Shown here one piece after another: positions 56,850-64,000 of a stretch of 64,000 nt of DNA; position 1 is the stretch's first letter, and the number at the start of each line of letters is the position of its first letter. Source of the stretch: Klenkia taihuensis (GTDB lineage: Bacteria; Actinomycetota; Actinomycetes; Mycobacteriales; Geodermatophilaceae); the NCBI RefSeq assembly GCF_900112525.1, contig NZ_FOMD01000001.1, positions 1,302,001-1,366,000 on the forward strand. The letters run 5' to 3'. The notes beneath the pieces are model-generated. The model worked only from the letters and a program-made list of their open reading frames with translations, was not told where the DNA came from and ran no database searches. The translations under genes were made by a program, and so were the position numbers.

Positions 56850-57539
56850 TCACGGCGCCGGGAGCGGGGACCCCCCGCGGGCGGCGAGCATGCTCGCCAT
56901 GGTCGTGGTCTCCGCGCTCTGGGTGGCCACGATGGACCGTGCCAGGCCCCGGACGACGGCCTCGGAGGCGTGCTCCTCGCCGTACTGCGCCATCTCCAGG
57001 CCGCCCTGGTGGTGCCGGATCATCAGCTGCAGGAACAGCACGTCGAAGTCGTTCCCCGACGCCGAGCGCAGCGCGGTGAGCTCGTCGTCGGTGGCCATCC
57101 CGGGCATCAGCCCGCCCGAGGAGTGGTCGTGCATCGACGAGCCCATCCACGACATGTCGTTCGCGCCGGTGATGGGCAGGCCCCACAGGGTCAGCCAGCC
57201 CTGCATCCGGCCGACCTGGTTGAGCTGGGTCTGGGAGATGTCGAAGGCCAGCGACAGCACCTCGGGGTCGGTGCTGCGCCCCTGTGCGAGGACGGCCATC
57301 TCGACGGCCTGCAGGTGGTGGTGGGACATGTCCAGGGAGAACCCGGCGTCCACCGAGTCCGCCGTGGGGGTGTCGGTGCGCCCGACGCCGAGCGCGACGG
57401 CCAGCCCGCCGCCGATGACGAGCAGCCCGGCCGCGATGACCGCCACCAGCCCGGCGGCCAGCCAGCGGCGCGACCGCGGTGCGGCGGGCGCGTCGCCGGC
57501 CGGGTCGCCGGTGGTCCGCGGGGTCAGGGTGGTGGACAT
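56850..57539 (-). CDS. DUF305 secreted/membrane-anchored His-Met-rich protein
   Basis: 229-residue protein with an N-terminal membrane anchor ([23 protein letters not shown]) and two DUF305 halves. The first has [20 protein letters not shown] and the second [21 protein letters not shown] Met/His cluster ([20 protein letters not shown]) suggests metal, perhaps copper, binding outside the cell. ATG 57539 has GAGG eight bases upstream. Next to a DUF3105 gene on the same strand. Confidence 0.87.
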   Translation of the reverse strand: MSTTLTPRTTGDPAGDAPAAPRSRRWLAAGLVAVIAAGLLVIGGGLAVALGVGRTDTPTADSVDAGFSLDMSHHHLQAVEMAVLAQGRSTDPEVLSLAFDISQTQLNQVGRMQGWLTLWGLPITGANDMSWMGSSMHDHSSGGLMPGMATDDELTALRSASGNDFDVLFLQLMIRHHQGGLEMAQYGEEHASEAVVRGLARSIVATQSAETTTMASMLAARGGSPLPAP

Positions 57540-57608
57540 CTCGATCACCTCGGTCGGGCCGGGCGCGGGGCCCGGCCCGGGTCAGGGGCCGTCGTCAGCG
57601 GGCGGTCG

Positions 57609-58547
57609 TCAGGGGGCGGTCGTGGCGGTGGGCTCGGTGCTCGACCCGGTCGCGGGCGCGGCCGAGTCGGTGGTGGGGGCGTCGCTGCTGCCGATCGGCT
57701 CGCTGCTGGCCTCGGCCGGCAGCGGGTTGGCGGCGAACTCCGGGTTCTGGCAGCTGGCGCCGACCTCGGGGTACAGCGAGGTGCCGTCCTCGTCGGTGCC
57801 GTAGGTGAAGAAGTCGACGTACTGCTGGATCCGCGGGTCGTCGACGGAGTCCACGCCCAGCCGGTGGTTCCAGGACTCCAGGCTGATCGGGGTGCCCAGG
57901 TCCGAGGCGGTGGCCAGGCCGGCGTAGGGGGAGAGCATCAGGCCGGAGTTGCCCTGCACGATCCCGGCCAGGGTGTCGACGTCGTCCTGGCTGAGCACGT
58001 CGGGGTCGTAGGTGATCCACACGGCGCCGTGCTCGAGGGAGTGCACGGCGTTCTCGTGCCGGATGTCGATGTCGTAGACGGTGCCGGTGCAGTCGGCCCA
58101 GTACGGGTCGTGCGGGCCGCCCACGGGCGGGTTCTCCTCGTAGGAGACGTTCTCGGTCACGTGCTGCTGGCCGGCGGCGTAGTCGAAGGCCTGCACGCCC
58201 TGGATCTGGTCGGCGGCGGTGATCCGGTCGGCGTTGCTCTTGTTCACCGCGTACACCGCGTAGCCGATGACGGCGCCGGCGAAGACGACGACGGCGACGG
58301 CCGCGGCGATCAGGCCCCACGGCTTGGGCTTGGCGACGGCGGCCTGCTGCGGCCGGGTGCGGCCACCCTTGCCGCCGGGGCGGGAGCCCGCGCCCTTGCC
58401 GGAGGCGCCGGCGCCCTTGCCCAGGCCCTTGCCGGCGGGGGTGGCCTGGCGGCCACCGGCGCCCTTGCCGGGCGTGCGTCGCGCCGGGGCGTCCTTCTTC
58501 GCGGCAGCGGCTGCGTCGTCGGCGTCGGGCGTGCGGTCCTCGGGCAA
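57609..58547 (-). CDS. DUF3105 membrane-anchored extracytoplasmic protein
   Basis: 312-residue protein. A ~100-residue disordered Lys/Gly/Pro-rich cytoplasmic N terminus precedes one membrane helix ([20 protein letters not shown]). The DUF3105 domain (~145-285) contains [37 protein letters not shown] and a Cys near [10 protein letters not shown] Ser/Thr/Ala tail follows. No ATG or GTG fits upstream, so TTG 58547 behind GGAGAGG is chosen. It probably forms a unit with DUF305. Function unknown. Confidence 0.8.
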   Translation of the reverse strand: MPEDRTPDADDAAAAAKKDAPARRTPGKGAGGRQATPAGKGLGKGAGASGKGAGSRPGGKGGRTRPQQAAVAKPKPWGLIAAAVAVVVFAGAVIGYAVYAVNKSNADRITAADQIQGVQAFDYAAGQQHVTENVSYEENPPVGGPHDPYWADCTGTVYDIDIRHENAVHSLEHGAVWITYDPDVLSQDDVDTLAGIVQGNSGLMLSPYAGLATASDLGTPISLESWNHRLGVDSVDDPRIQQYVDFFTYGTDEDGTSLYPEVGASCQNPEFAANPLPAEASSEPIGSSDAPTTDSAAPATGSSTEPTATTAP

Positions 58548-58742
58548 GGCCTCTCCAGGTGGGTCGTGGGTCCGGCGCGGTCGCGGCCGGCCGCCGGTGG
58601 GACGGCAGCAGCAGGTGCCCGTCCGGCGGGCGAGTCTAGGTGCCGCACCTGTGCGGGACCGGGACGTGAGGACCCCCACAGGGGTCCCGGGGTGTGCAAC
58701 GTCGCGGGGAAGTCGCTGGTTCCGGCCCCCTACGATCGCCAG

Positions 58743-60404
58743 GTGACACCCGAGCAGCTCAGTGCCCTCGTCCGTGCCGTCGTCGGCGGGGCCGTCGAGC
58801 GCGGGGCCCTGTCCGTCGACGTCCCGGCCGACGTCGTCGTGGAGCGCCCGCGCAACCCCGAGCACGGCGACTACGCCACCACCGTGGCGCTGAAGCTGGC
58901 CAAGCAGGCCGGCCGCCCGCCGCGCGAGGTGGCCGAGGTGCTGGCCGCCGACCTGCGCGAGCAGCCGGGCATCGCCCGGGTCGACGTCGCCGGCCCCGGC
59001 TTCCTCAACATCACCTTCGCGCAGGGTGCGCTCGGCCAGATCGCGGTCGACGCGGTGACGGCGGGGGAGTCCTACGGGCGCACCGACGCCCTGGCCGGGC
59101 AGCGGGTCAACCTGGAGTTCGTGTCGGCCAACCCGACCGGCCCGGTGCACATCGGCGGCACCCGGTGGGCCGCGGTCGGCGACGCGCTGGGCCGGCTGCT
59201 CACCGCCAGCGGCGCCGACGTCAGCCGGGAGTACTACTTCAACGACGCGGGCTCCCAGATCGACCGGTTCGCCCGCAGCCTGGTCGCCGCCGCGCACGGC
59301 CGGCCCGCGCCCGAGGACGGCTACGCCGGCGACTACATCGGCGAGATCGCCGGGCAGGTCGTGGCCGCCGAGCCCGGGGTGACCGAGCTGCCCGCCGCGC
59401 AGGAGCAGGAGCGCTTCCGGGTACGCGGCGTGGAGCTCATGTTCGCCGAGATCAAGACCTCGCTGGCCGAGTTCGGCGTCGTCTTCGACACCTACTTCTC
59501 CGAGGCCACGCTGCACGCCTCCGGCGCGCTGGAGAAGGTCATCGGCACGCTGCGCGAGCGGGGCCACGTCTACGAGGCCGACGGCGCCACCTGGCTGCGC
59601 ACCACCGACTTCGGCGACGACAAGGACCGGCCCCTGGTCAAGAGCGACGGCGACTACACCTACTTCGCCGCCGACTGCGCCTACTACCAGGACAAGCGGA
59701 ACCGCGGCTTCGACCGGGTCGTGATCATGCTGGGCGCCGACCACGCCGGCTACGTCGGCCGGTACAAGGCGCTGGTGGCCGCGCTCGGCGACGACCCGGC
59801 GCAGAACCTGGAGATCCTGCTGGGCCAGCTGGTGAACCTGGTCCGGGACGGTCAGCCGCTGCGGATGAGCAAGCGGGCCGGCACGGTCATCACGCTGGCC
59901 GACCTGGTCGAGGCGGTGGGCGCCGACGCCGCCCGCTACGCCCTGGCGCGGGCCTCGGTGGACCAGCAGATCGACCTGGACCTGGACCTGTGGAGCACCC
60001 AGGCCAGCGACAACCCGGTCTTCTACGTGCAGTACGCGCACGCCCGGATCGCCTCGCTGCTGCGCGGCGCCGCCGACCTCGGCATCGACCTGGGCACCGC
60101 CGACACCGTGGACGCCACCCAGCTGGCCCACCCGCGCGAGGTCGACCTGCTGCGCGCGATCGCGGAGTTCCCCCGGGTGGTCACCGCCGCCGCCGAGCTG
60201 CGCGCCCCGCACCGGGTGGCCCGCTACCTCGAGGAGCTGGCCGGCACCTACCACCGCTTCTACGACGCCTGCCGGGTGCTGCCCCGCGGCGACGAGGAGG
60301 CCACGGCCACCACCGTCGCCCGGCTGTGGCTGTGCTCGGCCACCGCGACGGTGTTGCGCAACGGCCTGGCCGTGCTCGGCGTGCACGCCCCGGAGCGGAT
60401 GTGA
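58743..60404 (+). CDS. argS: Arginyl-tRNA synthetase
   Basis: 553-residue class I synthetase. The N-terminal tRNA-binding domain ([20 protein letters not shown]) leads to the HIGH-type motif [11 protein letters not shown] and the KMSK-type motif [18 protein letters not shown]. The anticodon-binding DALR domain forms the last ~130 residues. TACGAT (58731-58736) ends six bases before GTG 58743, consistent with a leaderless mRNA. First gene of the argS-lysA-hom-thrC operon. Mycobacteria keep the same order. Confidence 0.95.
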   Translation: MTPEQLSALVRAVVGGAVERGALSVDVPADVVVERPRNPEHGDYATTVALKLAKQAGRPPREVAEVLAADLREQPGIARVDVAGPGFLNITFAQGALGQIAVDAVTAGESYGRTDALAGQRVNLEFVSANPTGPVHIGGTRWAAVGDALGRLLTASGADVSREYYFNDAGSQIDRFARSLVAAAHGRPAPEDGYAGDYIGEIAGQVVAAEPGVTELPAAQEQERFRVRGVELMFAEIKTSLAEFGVVFDTYFSEATLHASGALEKVIGTLRERGHVYEADGATWLRTTDFGDDKDRPLVKSDGDYTYFAADCAYYQDKRNRGFDRVVIMLGADHAGYVGRYKALVAALGDDPAQNLEILLGQLVNLVRDGQPLRMSKRAGTVITLADLVEAVGADAARYALARASVDQQIDLDLDLWSTQASDNPVFYVQYAHARIASLLRGAADLGIDLGTADTVDATQLAHPREVDLLRAIAEFPRVVTAAAELRAPHRVARYLEELAGTYHRFYDACRVLPRGDEEATATTVARLWLCSATATVLRNGLAVLGVHAPERM

Positions 60405-61882
60405 GGGCGCACCCGGCGGGGCCGCTGCACGGGAACATCACCCCGCCCTCGGCCGCCGGCGCACCCCCTGCCTCCCTCGGCCACCTCGACGCCGCGGTCT
60501 GGCCCCGCGGCGCGACCCGGGTCGACGGCGAGCTGCACCTGGCCGGCCGGCCGGTGACCGAGCTGGCCCGCGAGCACGGCACCCCGCTGTTCGTGCTCGA
60601 CGAGGCCGACTTCCGCGGCCGGGCCGCCGACTTCCGGGAGGGCTTCGCCGACGCCGACGTGCACTACGCGTCCAAGGCGTTCCTGTGCGGGCAGGTCGCG
60701 CGCTGGGTGGCCGAGGACGGCCTGCACCTGGACGTCTGCAGCGGCAACGAGCTCTCGGTGGCGCTGGCCGCCGGGTTCCCCGCCGACCGGATCGCGCTGC
60801 ACGGCAACAACAAGTCCCTGGTGGAGCTGGCCCTGGCCGTCGACTCCGGGGTCGGCCACGTGGTGCTGGACTCCTTCGACGAGGTCGACCGGCTGGTGCA
60901 GCTGGCCGCCGCGCGGGTGGCCGCCGGGGGAGCGCCGGTCGCGGTCCTGGTCCGCACCACGGTGGGCATCGAGGCGCACACCCACGAGTTCATCGCCACC
61001 GCCCACGAGGACCAGAAGTTCGGCTTCTCGCTGGCCACCGGCGACGCGCTCACCGCCGCCGTCCGGGTCATCCGGGAGCCCGCGCTCGAGCTGGCCGGGC
61101 TGCACAGCCACATCGGCTCGCAGATCTTCGACACCCAGGGCTTCGAGGCCGCCGCGCACCGCGTGGTCGGGCTGATGGCCCAGGTCGAGCAGGCCACCGG
61201 GGTGGTGCTCGGCCAGCTCAACCTCGGCGGCGGGTTCGGCATCGCCTACCTCGCCGACGACGACCCGATCGCCCCGGCCGACGTCGCCGCCCGGATGCGT
61301 GCGGTCGTCGCGGCCGAGTGCGCGGCGCTGGGCCTGCCGGTGCCGCGGCTGTCGGTCGAGCCGGGCCGCGCGATCGCCGGCCCCGGCACGGTGACCCTCT
61401 ACGAGATCGGCACCATCAAGCCGGTCCGGCTGGGCTCCTCGGGCGCCCCGGGGACGCCGGGCGTGCGCAACTACGTCTCGGTGGACGGCGGGATGAGCGA
61501 CAACATCCGCACCGCCCTCTACGACGCCGCCTACACCTGCGTGCTGGCCAACCGGGTCTCCGACGCCCCGCCGGCGCTGTGCCGGGTGGTGGGCAAGCAC
61601 TGCGAGAGCGGCGACGTGCTGGTCCGCGACCTGTGGCTGCCCTCGGACGTCGTGCCCGGGGACCTGCTCGCCGTCGCCGCCACCGGGGCCTACTGCTGGT
61701 CGATGGCCTCGAACTACAACTACCTGCTCAAGCCGCCGGTGGTCGCCGTGCGGGACGGGGTGTCCACCGTGGTCGTGCGGCGTCAGACACTGTCCGACGT
61801 GTTCGCCCTCGACGCCGTCCTCGCCGACGTCCCCGCGCCCGCCGTCCCGCCGTCCCAGCCGCACGTGGGGGTGGGCTCGTGA
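60401..61882 (+). CDS. lysA: Diaminopimelate decarboxylase
   Basis: 493-residue PLP enzyme (fold type III) making L-lysine from meso-diaminopimelate. The PLP lysine is in [16 protein letters not shown], the phosphate-binding region in [13 protein letters not shown], the active-site Cys-Glu-Ser in [15 protein letters not shown], and Tyr in [12 protein letters not shown]. An extra ~15-residue N terminus precedes the family start. GTG 60401 overlaps the argS stop by four bases. Confidence 0.95.
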   Translation: MRAHPAGPLHGNITPPSAAGAPPASLGHLDAAVWPRGATRVDGELHLAGRPVTELAREHGTPLFVLDEADFRGRAADFREGFADADVHYASKAFLCGQVARWVAEDGLHLDVCSGNELSVALAAGFPADRIALHGNNKSLVELALAVDSGVGHVVLDSFDEVDRLVQLAAARVAAGGAPVAVLVRTTVGIEAHTHEFIATAHEDQKFGFSLATGDALTAAVRVIREPALELAGLHSHIGSQIFDTQGFEAAAHRVVGLMAQVEQATGVVLGQLNLGGGFGIAYLADDDPIAPADVAARMRAVVAAECAALGLPVPRLSVEPGRAIAGPGTVTLYEIGTIKPVRLGSSGAPGTPGVRNYVSVDGGMSDNIRTALYDAAYTCVLANRVSDAPPALCRVVGKHCESGDVLVRDLWLPSDVVPGDLLAVAATGAYCWSMASNYNYLLKPPVVAVRDGVSTVVVRRQTLSDVFALDAVLADVPAPAVPPSQPHVGVGS

Positions 61883-63198
61883 GCGCGCCGCTGCGGGTCG
61901 CGCTGCTGGGTTGCGGCACGGTCGGCTCGGCGGTGCTCCGGCTGCTCGACGAGCAGGCCGGGGACATCACCGCCCGCGTCGGCCGGCCGGTCGAGGTGGC
62001 CGGGGTCGCCGTCCGCCGGCCCGACCGGCACCCCGGTGTCCCCGCCGGGCTGCTGACCACCGACGCGCACGCGCTGGTCACCCGCGACGACGTCGACCTG
62101 GTCGTCGAGGTCATCGGCGGCATCGACCCCGCCCGCGAGCTGATGCTCGCGGCGTTCGCGGCCGGCAAGAGCGTGGTCAGCGCGAACAAGGCGCTGCTGG
62201 CCGACGACGGCGTCGCGCTGCACGCCGCGGCCGCCGAGGCCGGCGTCGACCTGTACTACGAGGCCGCCGTCGCCGGGGCCATCCCGCTGCTGCGCCCGCT
62301 GCGCGAGTCGCTGGCCGGCGACCAGCTCACCCGGGTGGTCGGCATCGTCAACGGGACGACGAACTACATCCTGTCCCGGATGGCCGAGACCGGCGCCGGG
62401 TTCGCCGAGGCGCTGGCCGAGGCCACGGAGCTGGGCTACGCCGAGGCCGACCCCACCGCCGACGTCGACGGCTTCGACGCCGCCGCCAAGGCCGCCATCC
62501 TGGCCTCGCTGGCCTTCCACACCCCGGTGACCGCCGCCGACGTGCACCGCGAGGGCATCGCCGCGGTCAGCGCCACCGACGTCGCCCGGGCCGCCGAGAT
62601 CGGCTGCACGGTCAAGCTGCTGGCCATCTGCGAGAAGGTCGAGCGTGGCGGCCGGGGTGGTGAGGGCGGGGAGGGACACGGGGCGTCGGTCGCCGTCCGG
62701 GTGCACCCGGCGATGATCCCGACCTCGCACCCGCTGGCGTCGGTCGGCGGGGCCTTCAACGCCGTGTTCGTCGAGGCCGAGGCCGCGGGCCAGCTGATGT
62801 TCTACGGCCAGGGCGCCGGTGGCGAGCCCACCGCCTCGGCCGTGCTGGGCGACCTGGTCGCGGTGGCCCGCAACCGGGTGGCCGGCGTCGCCGGGCCGGG
62901 CACGACGGCCTACGCCGGGCTGCCGGTCGCGCCGATGGCCGACACCCCGACGCGGTACCACGTCAGCCTCGACGTGGCCGACGTCCCGGGCGTGCTTGCG
63001 CAGGTCGCGCAGGAGTTCGCCGCGCACGACGTGAGCATCTCCACCGTCCGCCAGGACGGCTCCGGCGAGGCCGCGACGCTGGTGATCGTCACCCACCGGG
63101 CACCGGACGCCGCCCTGTCTGCCACGATCTCCGCGTTGCGCGGCATGCCGGCCGTCCGCGCGGTGACCAGCGTGCTCCGCGTGGAGGGACTGCAATGA
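61879..63198 (+). CDS. hom: Homoserine dehydrogenase
   Basis: 439-residue NAD(P)-dependent enzyme converting aspartate semialdehyde to homoserine. The nucleotide loop is [17 protein letters not shown]; the catalytic region has [23 protein letters not shown] and [22 protein letters not shown]-terminal ACT domain (~350-439; [20 protein letters not shown]) senses threonine. A Gly-rich insertion (residues ~255-268, [14 protein letters not shown]) is unusual. GTG 61879 overlaps the lysA stop by four bases. Confidence 0.95.
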   Translation: MSAPLRVALLGCGTVGSAVLRLLDEQAGDITARVGRPVEVAGVAVRRPDRHPGVPAGLLTTDAHALVTRDDVDLVVEVIGGIDPARELMLAAFAAGKSVVSANKALLADDGVALHAAAAEAGVDLYYEAAVAGAIPLLRPLRESLAGDQLTRVVGIVNGTTNYILSRMAETGAGFAEALAEATELGYAEADPTADVDGFDAAAKAAILASLAFHTPVTAADVHREGIAAVSATDVARAAEIGCTVKLLAICEKVERGGRGGEGGEGHGASVAVRVHPAMIPTSHPLASVGGAFNAVFVEAEAAGQLMFYGQGAGGEPTASAVLGDLVAVARNRVAGVAGPGTTAYAGLPVAPMADTPTRYHVSLDVADVPGVLAQVAQEFAAHDVSISTVRQDGSGEAATLVIVTHRAPDAALSATISALRGMPAVRAVTSVLRVEGLQ

Positions 63199-64000
63199 CC
63201 GCCGCTTCGCCGTTCTGGCCGGGGCTGATCGAGGCCTACCGCGACCGGTTGCCGGTCAGCGCCTCCACCCCGGTGGTGACCCTGCAGGAGGGCGCCACCC
63301 CGCTGGTGCCTGCCCCCGAGCTGTCCCGCCGCACCGGCTGCGACGTGTACCTCAAGGTCGAGGGCGCCAACCCGACCGGGTCGTTCAAGGACCGCGGCAT
63401 GACGATGGCCATCACCAAGGCCGTCGAGGAGGGCGCCCAGGCGGTCATCTGCGCCTCCACCGGCAACACCTCGGCCAGCGCCGCGGCCTACGCCGCGCGG
63501 GCCGGCCTGGTCTGCGCCGTCCTCGTCCCGCAGGGCAAGATCGCCACCGGCAAGCTGGCCCAGGCGCTGGTGCACGGCGCCAAGCTGCTGCAGGTGCAGG
63601 GCAACTTCGACGACTGCCTTGCGCTGGCCTCCAAGCTGGCCATCGACTACCCGGTCAGCCTGGTCAACAGCGTCAACCAGTACCGCATCGAGGGCCAGAA
63701 GACGGCCTCGTTCGAGATCGTCGACGCTCTCGGCGACGCCCCCGACGTGCACTGCCTGCCGGTCGGCAACGCCGGCAACATCACCGCCTACTGGCAGGGC
63801 TACCGGGAGTACTCCGACGACGGCCCCGCCACGCGGCGCCCGCGGATGTTCGGCTTCCAGGCCGCCGGCGCCGCCCCGATCGTCAGCGGCTCGGTGGTGG
63901 AGAACCCCAGCACCATCGCCACCGCGATCCGGATCGGCAACCCCGCGTCCTGGACCAAGGCGCTGGCCGCCCGCGACGAGTCCGGCGGGCGCATCGACGC
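63195..64000 (+). CDS. thrC: Threonine synthase, 3' end beyond the window
   Basis: First ~268 residues of the PLP enzyme that converts O-phosphohomoserine to threonine. The PLP lysine is in [19 protein letters not shown], and the phosphate loop in [17 protein letters not shown] and [19 protein letters not shown] 63195 overlaps the hom stop (ATGA). The gene is truncated by the window edge. Confidence 0.94.
   Translation, partial: MTAASPFWPGLIEAYRDRLPVSASTPVVTLQEGATPLVPAPELSRRTGCDVYLKVEGANPTGSFKDRGMTMAITKAVEEGAQAVICASTGNTSASAAAYAARAGLVCAVLVPQGKIATGKLAQALVHGAKLLQVQGNFDDCLALASKLAIDYPVSLVNSVNQYRIEGQKTASFEIVDALGDAPDVHCLPVGNAGNITAYWQGYREYSDDGPATRRPRMFGFQAAGAAPIVSGSVVENPSTIATAIRIGNPASWTKALAARDESGGRID

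Overview
The window is chromosomal DNA from a high-GC actinobacterium (Actinomycetota). Third codon positions are almost always G or C, GTG starts are common, and many gene junctions are 4-base GTGA or ATGA overlaps. It carries WhiB7, WhiB1, a SigR/SigH-RsrA pair, a mycothiol-type redox switch protein, the Kgd-type 2-oxoglutarate enzyme, UPF0182 and DUF6104. Gene order resembles Mycobacterium tuberculosis in three blocks (compared from memory): uvrD2-whiB7-aarF-ThiF-like-DUF2342-PDZ-UPF0182; aroA-rsgA-HMCES-sigH-rsrA-biotin carrier-pdtaS-whiB1-lipid kinase; and argS-lysA-hom-thrC. A Geodermatophilales-like lineage is my guess from overall flavour and is not proven.

Layout. 1-8.1 kb: 3' part of uvrD2, a long regulated leader and whiB7, then an aarF/ThiF-like operon, two metallopeptidases and a PDZ/Lon-type protease. 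8.3-15 kb: a large UPF0182 membrane protein, two identical initiator tRNA genes flanking a ClC channel, a DsbA-like protein and nhaA. 15-20.8 kb: VOC protein, transsulfuration pair (metB, cbs), two aldo/keto reductases (the second frameshifted) and an XdhC-like protein. 20.8-30.6 kb: hisN, a DUF2087 regulator, a GGDEF/EAL protein, rsgA, aroA, an aldehyde dehydrogenase, HMCES, an MFS/spermidine-synthase fusion and a YbaK deacylase. 30.8-36.6 kb: sigH-rsrA redox stress module, bL37, a stub of biotin carboxylase beside a stand-alone biotin carrier, the PdtaS-like kinase, whiB1 and a lipid kinase. 37-44 kb: psd-pssA-GNAT-HAD operon, the nickel SOD gene with its divergent maturation protease, malic enzyme and a Bcr-type exporter. 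44-54 kb: DUF6104, kgd, an ankyrin protein, an ABC exporter, a universal stress protein, a class III cyclase and an ABC-F protein. 54-58.5 kb: a degenerate PlsC-like protein, an MFS/SRPBCC pair, tRNA-Arg(CCG), DUF305 and DUF3105. 58.7-64 kb: argS-lysA-hom-thrC, where every junction overlaps by 4 bases.

No phage, insertion sequence, integrase or CRISPR array was seen; this is mostly core chromosome. The most interesting parts are non-coding or subtly abnormal. They are the whiB7 leader (AT box, promoter, 74-codon upstream frame, three hairpins), the duplicated initiator tRNA with compensatory terminator changes, the pseudo-carboxylase pair, the palindrome at the sodN promoter, and several genes with lost stops, lost motifs or a frameshift.
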